Source: Candidatus Microgenomates bacterium
Lineage (GTDB): Bacteria; Patescibacteriota; Microgenomatia; UBA1406; HO2-37-13b
Direction: 5' to 3'
DNA length: 64,000 nt
NCBI GenBank assembly: GCA_025449735.1
Contig: JANWIV010000003.1
Span: 186,001 to 250,000, forward strand
Under the pieces are notes generated by a model, which was given only the letters and a program-made list of their open reading frames with translations, had not been told where the DNA came from and did not search any database. Both the position numbers and the translations under genes were made by a program. Shown one piece after another: positions 1-8,762 of this stretch (the first letter of the stretch is position 1; each line of letters starts with the position of its first letter).

Positions 1-1
1 G

Positions 2-88
2 CAGCCATTTAAAAAATTAAACAGCGGCAACGATGATTTTAGCGCCAGAAACCTACTGAAGAAACTCAAAAATCGCGTCAATCAATAA
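2..88 (+). CDS. 3' end of a gene entering from outside the window
   Basis: An open frame runs from the window edge to a TAA at 86-88 and encodes the last 28 residues of a protein, ending in a basic helix-like segment (RNLLKKLKNRVNQ). It overlaps by seven bases the 3' end of the convergent membrane-protein gene. Too little is visible to name it. The reading frame and basic composition look like a real C-terminus, but a chance open frame this short cannot be excluded. Confidence 0.4.
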   Translation, partial: QPFKKLNSGNDDFSARNLLKKLKNRVNQ

Positions 89-1788
89 ACACCTTCTAGT
101 TGATAGACAACAAATTCATCATTTTGATAGGCAATATGTAAACCTAAGTGATTCGGTCTTTCAAGGACAATAAAGCTAACTCCTTGTTGCTGCGCAATAT
201 TTATTATTTGGTCTTGAGATAAACTGTAGTAGCGATCCTTAATTATCAAGCGATTTTTAAAAAAATCCCCTTTGAACTGATTTATTGCACCAGGAGACAC
301 GAGTTCAAACCGATATTTAAAGTCACTCATATAATTTGGTTCAAAAATAAGCTCCAACATTTCTGAATAAGTAGCCAGGCTTTGTCGCTCAGAGATGACA
401 CGCCAATCGGTAATATTAAGTGACCATTGCTGTGGTGGGGTAATAAAACGAGCGTCAAGCGCCGTATTATCGCGTGCCCAAAGCGCCACTTCTTTCCAAT
501 TGTCATTCTTACCATTAATATAAATGCCAGGGCGCCACAGTTCAGCAAAATAAAGACTATAAATTGAAATGCCAATCAAAAACAAGCTCAAGAACCCAAT
601 CGCATATTCTTTTATTCTTATTTTTATTTTAATAAAGGTAATTAAAATTATTGGCAAGAGCAGTAGCGGCAGCGGTAAAATTATCCCCGCGATAAGGATA
701 AGAATGGTTTGGGCCGCCAACTCAGAATGAACCTCTAATTGATCGGCTAAATAATTAGCCAAAAATAAATAGGCAAAAAATAAGATAAAAATACCTGCTC
801 GCACTAGCTGGAGTTGTATCAAAAATACTGCCGGATAAAGATAGGAGATGATATAAGAGACGATGACAAAAACTCCTGAAATCAATACGAAATTGTTTAT
901 TGATGGAAAATATTTATTATCCTTCTCTTTTTTACTGAATAAGAAGTATATAGCGCCAATTGAGAGCCCGCTAAGAAAAAGTAATAATACAAATAAACTA
1001 CCTCCGATTGGAAAAAATAAATGATACAAAAGCCCATCACTGACGAGTTTAAACCAAGCTGGCTGAATCGATAGATCAAGCCCACCGCTGCCAAAACGCC
1101 AGATAAGCAGCGGCAGCGCTCCAATTATAAAAACGACTGCTGCGGGAATAAGCTTTTTAAAACTCGCTAGTCGATATCTAATCAATAAATCAAAAGAAAA
1201 CAAAGCCAGGACAAAGTGAACCGATATAGCATGAATGTTGTAGGCAAGACCTAGAAAGATGAAGGATAGAATGATTTTTTTATTCAAATATTGATCGATT
1301 GCCAATAGCAAAATCGGCAGGACAAATGTTCGGTTGAGTAGGCTGAATTCTAAAATCGAAAGGCCACCAAATCCCAAGTGAGGTAACATGAAAAGAAGTA
1401 CCGCAAATATAGCCGTCAAAGGCTTTTTAAAAATTGTCATTGAAAGTCTCCATATCATGCTTAGAGTCAGATAGGTTGAGATTAAGTGAACAATAAACAT
1501 TGATAGTTCAAGTATTCCTAATTTTTCAAAAGGGACAAAAAACTGCCAAAAAAAAGAATAGTGCACTGAAGACAATTTCAGAAATGGGTCAGAGGGATAA
1601 AGGCTTTGATCAGCGAAATGTTTGACAAAGGGAATATGAGCCGCTTGATCAAAAGTGCCATAATGATAACCCGAGACTACGACACTTATCAGTGTACAAA
1701 TTAAGAAAAAAAGTTGCCGGTGAAAAAATGATTGATTAATTTTGTTAGCAAAGTTAACAAAATATGATTTTATTTTTGATGTCGTCAT
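82..1788 (-). CDS. Polytopic membrane protein, glycosyltransferase-C-like architecture
   Basis: A 568-residue integral membrane protein with roughly ten to twelve hydrophobic segments and a soluble C-terminal domain of about 150 residues (from about residue 420). An early loop carries HYGTFDQAAHIPFVKHFAD, an acidic/His-rich first extracytoplasmic loop typical of large membrane proteins related to lipid-linked sugar transferases or the DUF6798 group. The C-terminal domain has the ...WARDNTALDARFITPP... pattern often seen after the membrane part of such proteins. A surface-glycan role is an inference; no catalytic residue can be assigned from sequence alone. The start ATG follows an AT-rich region with a TATAAT-like box. 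Confidence 0.6.
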   Translation of the reverse strand: MTTSKIKSYFVNFANKINQSFFHRQLFFLICTLISVVVSGYHYGTFDQAAHIPFVKHFADQSLYPSDPFLKLSSVHYSFFWQFFVPFEKLGILELSMFIVHLISTYLTLSMIWRLSMTIFKKPLTAIFAVLLFMLPHLGFGGLSILEFSLLNRTFVLPILLLAIDQYLNKKIILSFIFLGLAYNIHAISVHFVLALFSFDLLIRYRLASFKKLIPAAVVFIIGALPLLIWRFGSGGLDLSIQPAWFKLVSDGLLYHLFFPIGGSLFVLLLFLSGLSIGAIYFLFSKKEKDNKYFPSINNFVLISGVFVIVSYIISYLYPAVFLIQLQLVRAGIFILFFAYLFLANYLADQLEVHSELAAQTILILIAGIILPLPLLLLPIILITFIKIKIRIKEYAIGFLSLFLIGISIYSLYFAELWRPGIYINGKNDNWKEVALWARDNTALDARFITPPQQWSLNITDWRVISERQSLATYSEMLELIFEPNYMSDFKYRFELVSPGAINQFKGDFFKNRLIIKDRYYSLSQDQIINIAQQQGVSFIVLERPNHLGLHIAYQNDEFVVYQLEGVY

Positions 1789-1833
1789 AATTGTATATTT
1801 TATTATAGTCTGATAAGCTATATTCTAACAATC

Positions 1834-1901
1834 GTCATTCTGATCCCGATTCGATCGGGAGAAGAAACTCAAAAAAGATCCTTCACTATGCTCAGGATGA
1901 C
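1834..1901. repeat. Intergenic palindromic repeat with imperfect terminal inverted repeats
   Basis: The element begins GTCATTCTGA (1834-1843) and ends TCAGGATGAC (1892-1901), an imperfect inverted pair. Just inside the left end is a perfect 7-bp hairpin, TCCCGAT-TCG-ATCGGGA (1844-1860). It has the size and layout of a small dispersed palindromic repeat (REP/MITE-like). Another element of similar design but different sequence lies at 54218-54291. It sits between two oppositely transcribed genes and may act as a structured boundary. Confidence 0.55.
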
Positions 1902-1913
1902 ATTTAAACAATA

Positions 1914-2165
1914 ATGAAAATTAATAACAAATTTTTGATTGCCGCAATTAAAACGATATTACTAGGAGCCAGTCTCCATCTTTTTCTCCTGACAATATAT
2001 GCTTTAATAAATCAGAATTTAGAGACATTAAATATATTTAATATTCTTGATTTTGATCTTTTTATCCCCCAATTGTCAACTGGGTTGAATTTATTTTTAC
2101 TCTCATATTTAGTACTTGGAACCGTTTTTTTTATTTTTGTGGCGCTTGATAAAAATAAAAAATAA
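1914..2165 (+). CDS. Small two-helix membrane protein, unknown
   Basis: 83 residues with two clear hydrophobic segments (about residues 8-28 and 56-76) separated by a short polar loop (NLETLNIFNILDFDLFIPQL), and a lysine-rich C-terminus. It resembles many unnamed small membrane proteins. It is convergent with the DNA ligase gene, with three bases between the stops. I do not recognise a family, and no Shine-Dalgarno is obvious before the ATG. Confidence 0.45.
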   Translation: MKINNKFLIAAIKTILLGASLHLFLLTIYALINQNLETLNIFNILDFDLFIPQLSTGLNLFLLSYLVLGTVFFIFVALDKNKK

Positions 2166-2168
2166 TCA

Positions 2169-3917
2169 TTATTTACTACCTTGTTTTTTAAATAAACCGT
2201 TAAGCTCATCTAAAGATGTCGCTTCTTGAGCTCGCTTGTCTTCTCTGAACCTTTCAAGACGTGGAAACCGAAGCGCTAAGCCCGCGGTATGCACCGGCGA
2301 GCGAGTAATTTCATCGGCACGAATTTCAACAACGAGCTCTGGTTTACTCCAAACATCGGGCTCACTCATTTTGTCAACATCGTAAAGCGCCGGTTTTTTG
2401 ATACTTTTCAGTTTATCGGCGTTTATTTTGATTTGCTTCCATTCTTCATCAGTCAAACCCGTGCCGATTTTGGCAATTGTTTTATAACTATCAGTTTTTT
2501 CATCATAGACACCAACCAAAAAAGCGCCAATGCCAAAGTCAGACCTCTTGCCGCGACCATAATCGTATCCCATCACTAAGCAATCAATCGTATCATCAAT
2601 TCGTTTTGAATAGCTTCGTTTGTACTTAATCCAATTCCATTCACGTGCCCCTGGTTTATAGACACCATCTTGTTTTTTAATCATTATTCCTTCTAAGCCC
2701 GCCGATACCGCGATCTCAAATTCTTTTTCAATAATGATTGCTGAATCAGCTCTTTTTTCGGGAGATAAAAGAATGGCGTCTTCATTTCTTAATGAGGTAA
2801 TTTTAATGTGTTTCTCAAGTTCCTCACGGCGCTCAGTAAAAGGAGTATTTAAAAAACTTTTGTTGTCGACATAAAGCAGTTCGAAAACAAAAAGCTTCAA
2901 GGGGACCTCAATGGCATGACTCTCAATGTCATATTTACGCTTGCGAGTGACGGTCTCTTGAAAAGGTAAAAAACTATCCGTCGCTTGATCATATCCAATC
3001 GCTTCACCTTCAAAAATCATATTTTGACAAACGACCTCTTTTTGAACCCCGGCAACTATATCCGGATACATATAAGTGACTTCGTCCAAACTGCGGGAAT
3101 AAAGCTTCACTGTCATTTCTTTTGAGGAACCATTTTTTTTACAATGAATTTGAAGTCTGAAGCCATCGTATTTTGGCTCAATCAGTCCATTCGGATTTTT
3201 TTTCAAAATCTCACTGGCATCACTTAAACGCTCAGCACGCATCATTATAATCGGGGTGAAAACTTGAGGGGTAACATTTTTCAAACCCTTAACGCCACTT
3301 TTCTTGATTGTCGAACCAATAAAACCAAGATCCGGTCGTACATGATAGGCATTCTCTATCACTGGCCGGTGTGACTTGTCACCAACAGCTAAAACTGAAA
3401 AAGCGTCAAGTATTGTCATATCAGAAAATCCCAGTCTCATGGTGCCGGTTGGAATGCGCACTACATAGCGACAAGAAAGTGGATCTAACGTCTGGACCAA
3501 ATCAATAATATAAGACAGTTTGGTCTCTTGAGATCCGACGCCGCCTGAATTAGCTAGTTTGTATAGCTGATCATAAACTTCAAGAATTGATAGGTTTTTT
3601 TCATGAAGTGAGGGAGTTTGTTCTTTTATCCTTGATAATGCAAGACCGATGTCGCCGGCTTTTTTGTATTCATTCATGAAATATGCGCGATCAACTGATA
3701 AAGCCGAGATGACCGCCTTGATCACCATTTTTTCTCCCATACCAAAATCGAGACGGACAAATAAAGGGGTCAATCTACCTTGAAGGAGATATAAAACTTT
3801 GCCAATTTCGTCGTGAGAAAGTTTTTTAAAAAGTTCCGCCAAGGTATCAGTCATTGTCAAACGTGACGAGGTATTTTCTAGTTTCTCAAAATACTCAGCG
3901 AGCTCTCTGAATTTCAT
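2169..3917 (-). CDS. lig: ATP-dependent DNA ligase
   Basis: A 582-residue ligase of the archaeal/eukaryal ATP-dependent type, sealing nicks through an enzyme-AMP intermediate. Domains in order: an all-helical N-terminal DNA-binding domain (about 1-200), an adenylation domain with motif I EPKYDGFR (nucleotidyl lysine K249), later motifs FEGEAIGYD and GLEGIMIKK, and an OB-fold domain with the DFGIGAFLVGVYD segment and a conserved C-terminal ALRFPR motif. All key motifs are present and the length is normal for the family. An ATP-dependent ligase in a bacterium may supplement or replace NAD-dependent LigA; this window cannot tell which. Confidence 0.93.
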   Translation of the reverse strand: MKFRELAEYFEKLENTSSRLTMTDTLAELFKKLSHDEIGKVLYLLQGRLTPLFVRLDFGMGEKMVIKAVISALSVDRAYFMNEYKKAGDIGLALSRIKEQTPSLHEKNLSILEVYDQLYKLANSGGVGSQETKLSYIIDLVQTLDPLSCRYVVRIPTGTMRLGFSDMTILDAFSVLAVGDKSHRPVIENAYHVRPDLGFIGSTIKKSGVKGLKNVTPQVFTPIIMMRAERLSDASEILKKNPNGLIEPKYDGFRLQIHCKKNGSSKEMTVKLYSRSLDEVTYMYPDIVAGVQKEVVCQNMIFEGEAIGYDQATDSFLPFQETVTRKRKYDIESHAIEVPLKLFVFELLYVDNKSFLNTPFTERREELEKHIKITSLRNEDAILLSPEKRADSAIIIEKEFEIAVSAGLEGIMIKKQDGVYKPGAREWNWIKYKRSYSKRIDDTIDCLVMGYDYGRGKRSDFGIGAFLVGVYDEKTDSYKTIAKIGTGLTDEEWKQIKINADKLKSIKKPALYDVDKMSEPDVWSKPELVVEIRADEITRSPVHTAGLALRFPRLERFREDKRAQEATSLDELNGLFKKQGSK

Positions 3918-3964
3918 TTATTAGATTTAAATTATTTAAATTAGTGTCTATTGTTTGAAAATAA

Positions 3965-5008
3965 TCACACCATCTCATACCGAGAAGCTTTGGTCTTACC
4001 TACTTTTTTAATTATTCCTTTATCAATCAAATCAGTCAGATCACGAAGCACGGTGTCTTCTGACACTTCTGGTACGACTTCACCGAATTGTTGATTTTGT
4101 AAGTAGCCAATGTTTTGAATGTATTCGATAAGTTTAGTTTGACGCTCCGTCAAATAAACCTGCTTACCGCCAAGCTTTTTCTTGAGTTGAGTATCTTTTG
4201 AAAGTTTCAGCACCTTAATTTTCACCCGATCAAACTCAAGACTGACGCCTAAGGTAAAATACTCAAGCCAACTAGTGAGATCTCCAGCAGAAGCCTTTTG
4301 TAGGTTAGTATAGTAGGTTATTGCATCCTTATCATAATATTCTTCTAGTGAAAAAAATCGCCTAATATCATATTTACCCAAAAACATAAGCAGAGTTGTA
4401 AATGCCCGTGCCACACGACCATTACCATCTATAAATGGGTGGACTCGCACCAGCTCATGATGAGCGATTCCGGCTTTAAGAATTGGGTGCATCGCGTCCT
4501 CATCGGTATTATTAAGCCAATAAAAAAATTCCCGCATAAGAAATGAAATTTCCTCCGGTCGTGGCGGACGAAAAGTTATCTCCCCATTCTCACTATTTCT
4601 TATTACTACCTGTTTATCTCGATATTCACCGGCTCGACTCTCATCTAATATTTTCTCAACGACGATTTTGTGAAGTTTTTTAAACAATGGTTCGCTTAAT
4701 CGACTAATACCCCGCTCCGCTTCCTCTTCAATGACATCAATCACCCGCCGATAATTAATGACCTCCTGCACATCACGGGGCCGACCGATCACCGGGCTAC
4801 CTGAAAGAACATCTTTGGCTTCTGATAAATTCAGTTGATTGCCTTCAATGTGAGTGCCGTGATGAGCAGTACGAACCATGGCTTCATCACGAAATTGTTT
4901 TTCCCAAAGTGGCAGAAGCGGCGAGTCGGCAATTACTTCGCGAGCGCCCTCGATGATGCCAATATTACGCAAGATCTTATTAGTGATTACAAATTTAGGA
5001 TCAAACAT
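3965..5008 (-). CDS. Fic family protein with C-terminal winged helix
   Basis: 347 residues. The Fic core has the active-site motif HPFIDGNGRVAR, which in this family transfers AMP (or another nucleotide phosphate) to a target hydroxyl. Upstream near residue 55 is HIEGNQL, which fits the (S/T)xxxE(G/N)-type inhibitory helix region of class II Fic proteins, although the exact first residue is uncertain. The last 70 residues (LTERQTKLIEYIQ...VSEDTVLRDLTDLIDKGIIKK) form a winged-helix, suggesting DNA binding or transcriptional self-control. It is a stand-alone gene. A second, unrelated-context Fic protein lies at 28947-30089. The target is unknown. Confidence 0.85.
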   Translation of the reverse strand: MFDPKFVITNKILRNIGIIEGAREVIADSPLLPLWEKQFRDEAMVRTAHHGTHIEGNQLNLSEAKDVLSGSPVIGRPRDVQEVINYRRVIDVIEEEAERGISRLSEPLFKKLHKIVVEKILDESRAGEYRDKQVVIRNSENGEITFRPPRPEEISFLMREFFYWLNNTDEDAMHPILKAGIAHHELVRVHPFIDGNGRVARAFTTLLMFLGKYDIRRFFSLEEYYDKDAITYYTNLQKASAGDLTSWLEYFTLGVSLEFDRVKIKVLKLSKDTQLKKKLGGKQVYLTERQTKLIEYIQNIGYLQNQQFGEVVPEVSEDTVLRDLTDLIDKGIIKKVGKTKASRYEMV

Positions 5009-5037
5009 ATCTTCTTATTAATCTAATTAATCTTAAA

Positions 5038-5170
5038 TATCCAAGATACAAGTTACAAGGTACAAGGTACAAACAAATCTCAACTCACAAATTACAAAAA
5101 TCTTCTATTGGATTATTGTAGATTGTTATTTGTTTGTAACTTGGTTATTGTTTCTTGTTACTTGACTGCA
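5038..5170. repeat. Intergenic tract of degenerate (T)ACAAG/CTTGT words
   Basis: The gap between the Fic gene and uppS contains repeated words of the type CAAGATACAAGTTACAAG and ACAAGGTACAAGGTACAA on one side, and the complementary TTGTTTCTTGTTACTTG on the other. The two halves can fold into an imperfect hairpin. The same words occur inside the uppS coding sequence at about 5416-5452, so this is a mobile or expanding low-complexity repeat rather than random spacer. Confidence 0.5.
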
Positions 5171-5180
5171 AATAGCAGTC

Positions 5181-5888
5181 TTATTTTCCAAACCGCCTCT
5201 GACGTGCTTCATATTCTTTCACTATGCTCTCCATTTTGTCTCCTGTAAAATCTGGGAATGACTCCTCCGGGAAAAAAAACTCACTATAGACACTCTGCCA
5301 TGGCAAGAATCCGCTCGTTCGATATTCGCCACTGGTACGAATAATAATATCCGGATCAGGATACGGTAAAAAACCAGTATCTAGAAATTCCGAAAATGAG
5401 TCTTCAGTTAATTTGTTTCTTGTTTCTTGTATCTTGTTACTTGCGAGTAATTTATTGATTGCACGTAGAATTTCATCTCGACCGCCATAATCAAGCGCGA
5501 TGTTTAAATAACGAGTGGTAAAGTGTTTGGTTTTTTCCTCGGCGTTTAATATTTTGGCGAGTAAACTTTTGGGAATTCTGTCTTTTCTACCTAAATGAGT
5601 TAATCGCGTATCATTTTTGAGAGCTTCTTTTAGATGTGTATCGATGAAACTTTCATAAATTTTCATCAAATATGAAACTTCAGTGGCGCTACGTGTCCAA
5701 TTTTCGGTTGAAAAAGCCCAGAATGTCAGCACTGTGATTCCCAACTCACGCGCTTTCTTGACGAGGTTGATTGAATTTCGATAGCCCTTGATATGGCCTT
5801 GTTTTGTGGATAACCCTTTTGATTTTGCCCAACGCCTGTTGCCATCGGGAATTATCGCTAAGTGATTGACTTTTTTATTCTCTGTCAT
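5181..5888 (-). CDS. uppS: Isoprenyl transferase (undecaprenyl diphosphate synthase)
   Basis: 235 residues of the cis-prenyltransferase family, which extends farnesyl-PP with isopentenyl-PP to make the C55 lipid carrier for peptidoglycan and other surface glycans. Seen: the signature LAIIPDGNRRWAK with catalytic D15, the FWAFSTENW segment, LDYGGRDEI, and the C-terminal DIIIRTSGEYRTSGFLPW motif. The region encoding SNKIQETRNKLTED (about residues 146-159) is made of the same CAAGATACAAG-type words as the adjacent intergenic repeat, so this linker seems to come from repeat insertion. The motifs are intact, so the enzyme should still be active. Confidence 0.93.
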   Translation of the reverse strand: MTENKKVNHLAIIPDGNRRWAKSKGLSTKQGHIKGYRNSINLVKKARELGITVLTFWAFSTENWTRSATEVSYLMKIYESFIDTHLKEALKNDTRLTHLGRKDRIPKSLLAKILNAEEKTKHFTTRYLNIALDYGGRDEILRAINKLLASNKIQETRNKLTEDSFSEFLDTGFLPYPDPDIIIRTSGEYRTSGFLPWQSVYSEFFFPEESFPDFTGDKMESIVKEYEARQRRFGK

Positions 5889-5927
5889 TATGTTGAAATT
5901 ATTTGCTTGCTATATTAGACTTAATTT

Positions 5928-6230
5928 ATGAATTTGGCTCAAGTGAACCCCACGACATTACCAACGTACTTTCCTCCAGCGCGATATGCTACCGTCGGCT
6001 CACTGTTATCTATTATTATACCGTTAATTGTAATTGTTGGGGCGCTATTGTTGCTCGCCTTGTTTCTCTCAGGAGCCTTTAAAATTGTCACTGCTAGTGG
6101 AGATCCTGAAAAATTCCAAAGTGCCAAAAATACGTTAAAATTTGCGCTACTGGGTTTTATTTTAATTATTTTAGCACTAGTATTAACTAGAATAATTGGT
6201 CGTATTACTGGTATTCAAATTCCAATATGA
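5928..6230 (+). CDS. T4SS pilin-like small membrane protein (VirB2/TrbC-like)
   Basis: 100 residues: a short N-terminal segment, then two transmembrane helices (about 26-50 and 72-92) separated by a polar loop containing TASGDPEKFQSAKNTLKFAL. This TM-(S/T)SGDxxxxxxAxxxL-TM pattern is typical of the small VirB2/T4SS-pilin-like proteins common in Patescibacteria. It overlaps the next gene by ATGA, so the two are co-translated. In this group such proteins are thought to build secretion or pilus structures, but no VirB4/VirB6 partner is in the window. Confidence 0.7.
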   Translation: MNLAQVNPTTLPTYFPPARYATVGSLLSIIIPLIVIVGALLLLALFLSGAFKIVTASGDPEKFQSAKNTLKFALLGFILIILALVLTRIIGRITGIQIPI

Positions 6231-6835
6231 AACTCGCTCAAGCAAATTTAAATGATATTTTTGGCACCGTAAAACCCCCAGCCGGAGTCCCAGGGGGGTC
6301 AGGTGATCCATTTGTCGCACTTGGGCATATAATGGCAGCGGGAATCAATATTGCCCTAATTGTCGCTGGTGTCACTGCGCTTATATATTTGCTTTGGGGT
6401 TCGCTCAACTGGGTGACCAGTAGTGGAGACAAAGAAAATATTGAAAAAGCCCGAGGCAAACTGCTTCATGCTACTTGGGGAATAATTATTTTTATTATTA
6501 TGCTTGTCCTTTGGACAGTAATTACAGGATGTGTGCTCGGAATTGTCAATATTTCAAATGGAATTTCTTTTTCAATTCCTACTTTTGATTCTCCAGGAAT
6601 TGCTGTTGGTGGTGGTTGTGGTGGTCAGTCTGACAGTCCGAGACGATTCCCAAATAATCCGAAAATCACTCCGCAACCAGTTAGAGAGATTAATGCGACA
6701 TCAACTCCTAGACCGAATCGATCTTCCCAAAATACACCACCAACAATATTTAGACAAGTGACTCAAGACCCTAGTATCACAGTTGGCCTACCAGGGACTG
6801 GTGGTGGTGGTACTGCTGGCTCCCCAACTCCTTAA
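6227..6835 (+). CDS. T4SS pilin-like membrane protein with Pro/Thr-rich tail
   Basis: 202 residues. The first half repeats the design of the preceding gene: two transmembrane helices (about 36-60 and 84-112) with a connecting loop SSGDKENIEKARGKLLHA. The second half (about 125-202) is a low-complexity Gly/Pro/Thr/Asn tail rich in PTP and GGG, probably extracellular. It starts inside the ATGA overlap with the upstream gene. A paralogous pair with one tailed member suggests a major/minor subunit arrangement, which is inference. Confidence 0.65.
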   Translation: MKLAQANLNDIFGTVKPPAGVPGGSGDPFVALGHIMAAGINIALIVAGVTALIYLLWGSLNWVTSSGDKENIEKARGKLLHATWGIIIFIIMLVLWTVITGCVLGIVNISNGISFSIPTFDSPGIAVGGGCGGQSDSPRRFPNNPKITPQPVREINATSTPRPNRSSQNTPPTIFRQVTQDPSITVGLPGTGGGGTAGSPTP

Positions 6836-6839
6836 ATAA

Positions 6840-7646
6840 TTAAGCTTTTATTATTGTGCCAATTACAGGCTTATTAAGAATTGCCTGCTGAAGAATTTTC
6901 CGATCCAAGGATCCATTGATTAGTTGTGTTGGAATACCACGTTTTGCAAGTATTAGTGATTCTTCAATTTTATGCATCATCCCTCCAGTGACATCAAACC
7001 CAACAGTCTCGCCAATGACGTTTCTAACTGAAGATATATTGTCCTCAGTAATACTAGCGATCACTCCCCCCTCTCGATCCATCACTCCCTTGGTAGAACC
7101 ATTTTGAATTATTTTTGAAACATTTAAATTATTTTTACTTAATTCCTGAGCAATTTCGATAATTAATTTTTCAGTAGAAAGAATTGTTGATCCAAGAGTA
7201 GTATCGGTAATTATATCTCCATAGAAAACTGGTGTTAGACCGATCTTAAGAAATTCTTTTAAATGATCAATGAAAATATTTTTTACTTTGCCATCCTCAC
7301 AGACAATCATTGATGAGGGATTCAAAGAAACTGCCGGCACTCCTGCTTCAATTAATTGCTCAACAACAATTCTGTTTAAGCGAGCAGCTGCATCTTGAAC
7401 CTTAGCGTAACCCATAATCTGGCGGTCTGTCTTTATGCCTTCTTTCATATTGTAGGTCACCGCTGGATAATGGGGAAAAGAACCACCACCATTGCCAATA
7501 ATTAATTGCAGGGACTTATCTTCATCAAGGGCATTGCGAATCTGATATGCCAAGTTATTAATAATAGACAGTCGTGGGGTGAAAGGTTTAGTTTTGTCAG
7601 TAATCAAGCTACCACCAAGTTTGAGAATAATTATTTTTTTTTCCAT
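6840..7646 (-). CDS. Isopentenyl phosphate kinase
   Basis: 268 residues of the amino-acid-kinase fold. Features: N-terminal ILKLGGSLITDK (phosphate-binding lysine and glycine loop), GNGGGSFPHYP with the histidine (H59) at the position that is diagnostic for isopentenyl phosphate kinases, and the C-terminal GFDVTGGMMHKIEESL. The enzyme phosphorylates isopentenyl phosphate to isopentenyl-PP, the last step of the archaeal-type mevalonate pathway; the product feeds uppS 1 kb away. Glutamate 5-kinase and carbamate kinase share the fold, but the His and the GGGSF loop favour IPK. It forms a probable unit with the next two genes on this strand. Confidence 0.85.
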   Translation of the reverse strand: MEKKIIILKLGGSLITDKTKPFTPRLSIINNLAYQIRNALDEDKSLQLIIGNGGGSFPHYPAVTYNMKEGIKTDRQIMGYAKVQDAAARLNRIVVEQLIEAGVPAVSLNPSSMIVCEDGKVKNIFIDHLKEFLKIGLTPVFYGDIITDTTLGSTILSTEKLIIEIAQELSKNNLNVSKIIQNGSTKGVMDREGGVIASITEDNISSVRNVIGETVGFDVTGGMMHKIEESLILAKRGIPTQLINGSLDRKILQQAILNKPVIGTIIKA

Positions 7647-7654
7647 TATTTTAA

Positions 7655-8242
7655 TTAACTAGTTAAAGTCGAATCTGGCAAAATTCCCCGTGCTGCGATT
7701 TCTGATAGAATAACTCTAGAATTATAACTCTGACGAATCGGATTTTCTGGAGCAAATAGTTCCCATGGTTGAAGATAATGAGCACTGCTTATCTCCGTTG
7801 AGTTAATTTCTCCTATTGGCAAGATTCCATCTGCAGACTTATCGATGACAACGACAACATCGCCTAAACCAGTAGGGTTTTTAAAATAATCAATATATTT
7901 ATGCTCTTCACGATAACCATTTGTCGGTTCGGGTTTTTTTGGTGAAAAATGATGCATAAATCGATCAACAACGTGCATATTTTGCATAATATTTGAAATT
8001 TTTACTTCATTTAGCTCTAACTCCTCAGCCAGGCAACGAACAAAAGCCGCTTTCCAGGTTTCATTAGGAGTTTCATAAGTCTCACTAAGGAGACCCAATT
8101 CTCCACTACAAACCTCTTTTTTGTAACCGTTATTTAACACTGTATATATTAATGGATTGCCATTTTGGTCTATGCGAATTACAGGAACTATTACGCCTCT
8201 TAATAATAAAGGATCTGCTTCATGCGATAGTTGCTTTTCCAT
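7655..8242 (-). CDS. Nudix-like hydrolase
   Basis: 195 residues. The segment GLLSETYETPNETWKAAFVR followed by CLAEELEL resembles a Nudix box (Gx5Ex7REUxEExGU), with the terminal RxLxEEL core kept but the first Gly/Glu spacing imperfect. N-terminal beta strands (RGVIVPVIRIDQNGNPLIYTVL) fit the Nudix fold. Nudix enzymes hydrolyse nucleoside diphosphates linked to another moiety. The location directly upstream of isopentenyl phosphate kinase could hint at isoprenoid phosphate metabolism, but that is speculation. It is eight bases from its downstream neighbour. Confidence 0.55.
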   Translation of the reverse strand: MEKQLSHEADPLLLRGVIVPVIRIDQNGNPLIYTVLNNGYKKEVCSGELGLLSETYETPNETWKAAFVRCLAEELELNEVKISNIMQNMHVVDRFMHHFSPKKPEPTNGYREEHKYIDYFKNPTGLGDVVVVIDKSADGILPIGEINSTEISSAHYLQPWELFAPENPIRQSYNSRVILSEIAARGILPDSTLTS

Positions 8243-8252
8243 AATTGAGAAA

Positions 8253-8705
8253 TTACAAAGAAACCATATTGATACTTAGACTCGATTGCAAGCCTTCAAT
8301 TCGAGCTTTATAAGTACTAGCTGAATCTAATTTTGGTCCCGATTCATTGACTTGCTTCATTTCTAAAATTACTCGTCTAATATAGTCATCAATACTCTCT
8401 TGGGCATATCGTTTATATTCAATTAAAGAATTGATCTGCCCAGTTTTCAACATTTGAACTTCCATCCAGGCTTGCTCATAGACCCGAACAAAACTTTCAC
8501 GATCTGTTGTCGAGTCTTCTTTAATCCATTTCGGCTGAGGAATAAATGAGACTTTTTGAGGTGATTCAACAGAGTCGGAATATTTATTCAATATTTCCAA
8601 AATACCGAAAGGTAAGCTCCGTATACGACTTGAAAGCTCTGAAACTCGAGTACGAATATCAGGAAATATATTTGGGTTATAAATAGGAGACTCAATAAAT
8701 GCCAT
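8253..8705 (-). CDS. Hypothetical helical protein
   Basis: 150 residues, mostly predicted helix, no membrane segment and no motif I recognise. It sits 10 bases upstream of the Nudix-like gene and is probably co-transcribed with it and with the isopentenyl phosphate kinase. The N-terminus (ESPIYNPNIFPDIRTRVSELSSRI) and the charged middle are ordinary for a soluble protein. Confidence 0.5.
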   Translation of the reverse strand: MAFIESPIYNPNIFPDIRTRVSELSSRIRSLPFGILEILNKYSDSVESPQKVSFIPQPKWIKEDSTTDRESFVRVYEQAWMEVQMLKTGQINSLIEYKRYAQESIDDYIRRVILEMKQVNESGPKLDSASTYKARIEGLQSSLSINMVSL

Positions 8706-8762
8706 ATTAAAAAAGAATAGCTATTACTTATTTAGTCGATGATTTGAGTAAAATCATTTGCT

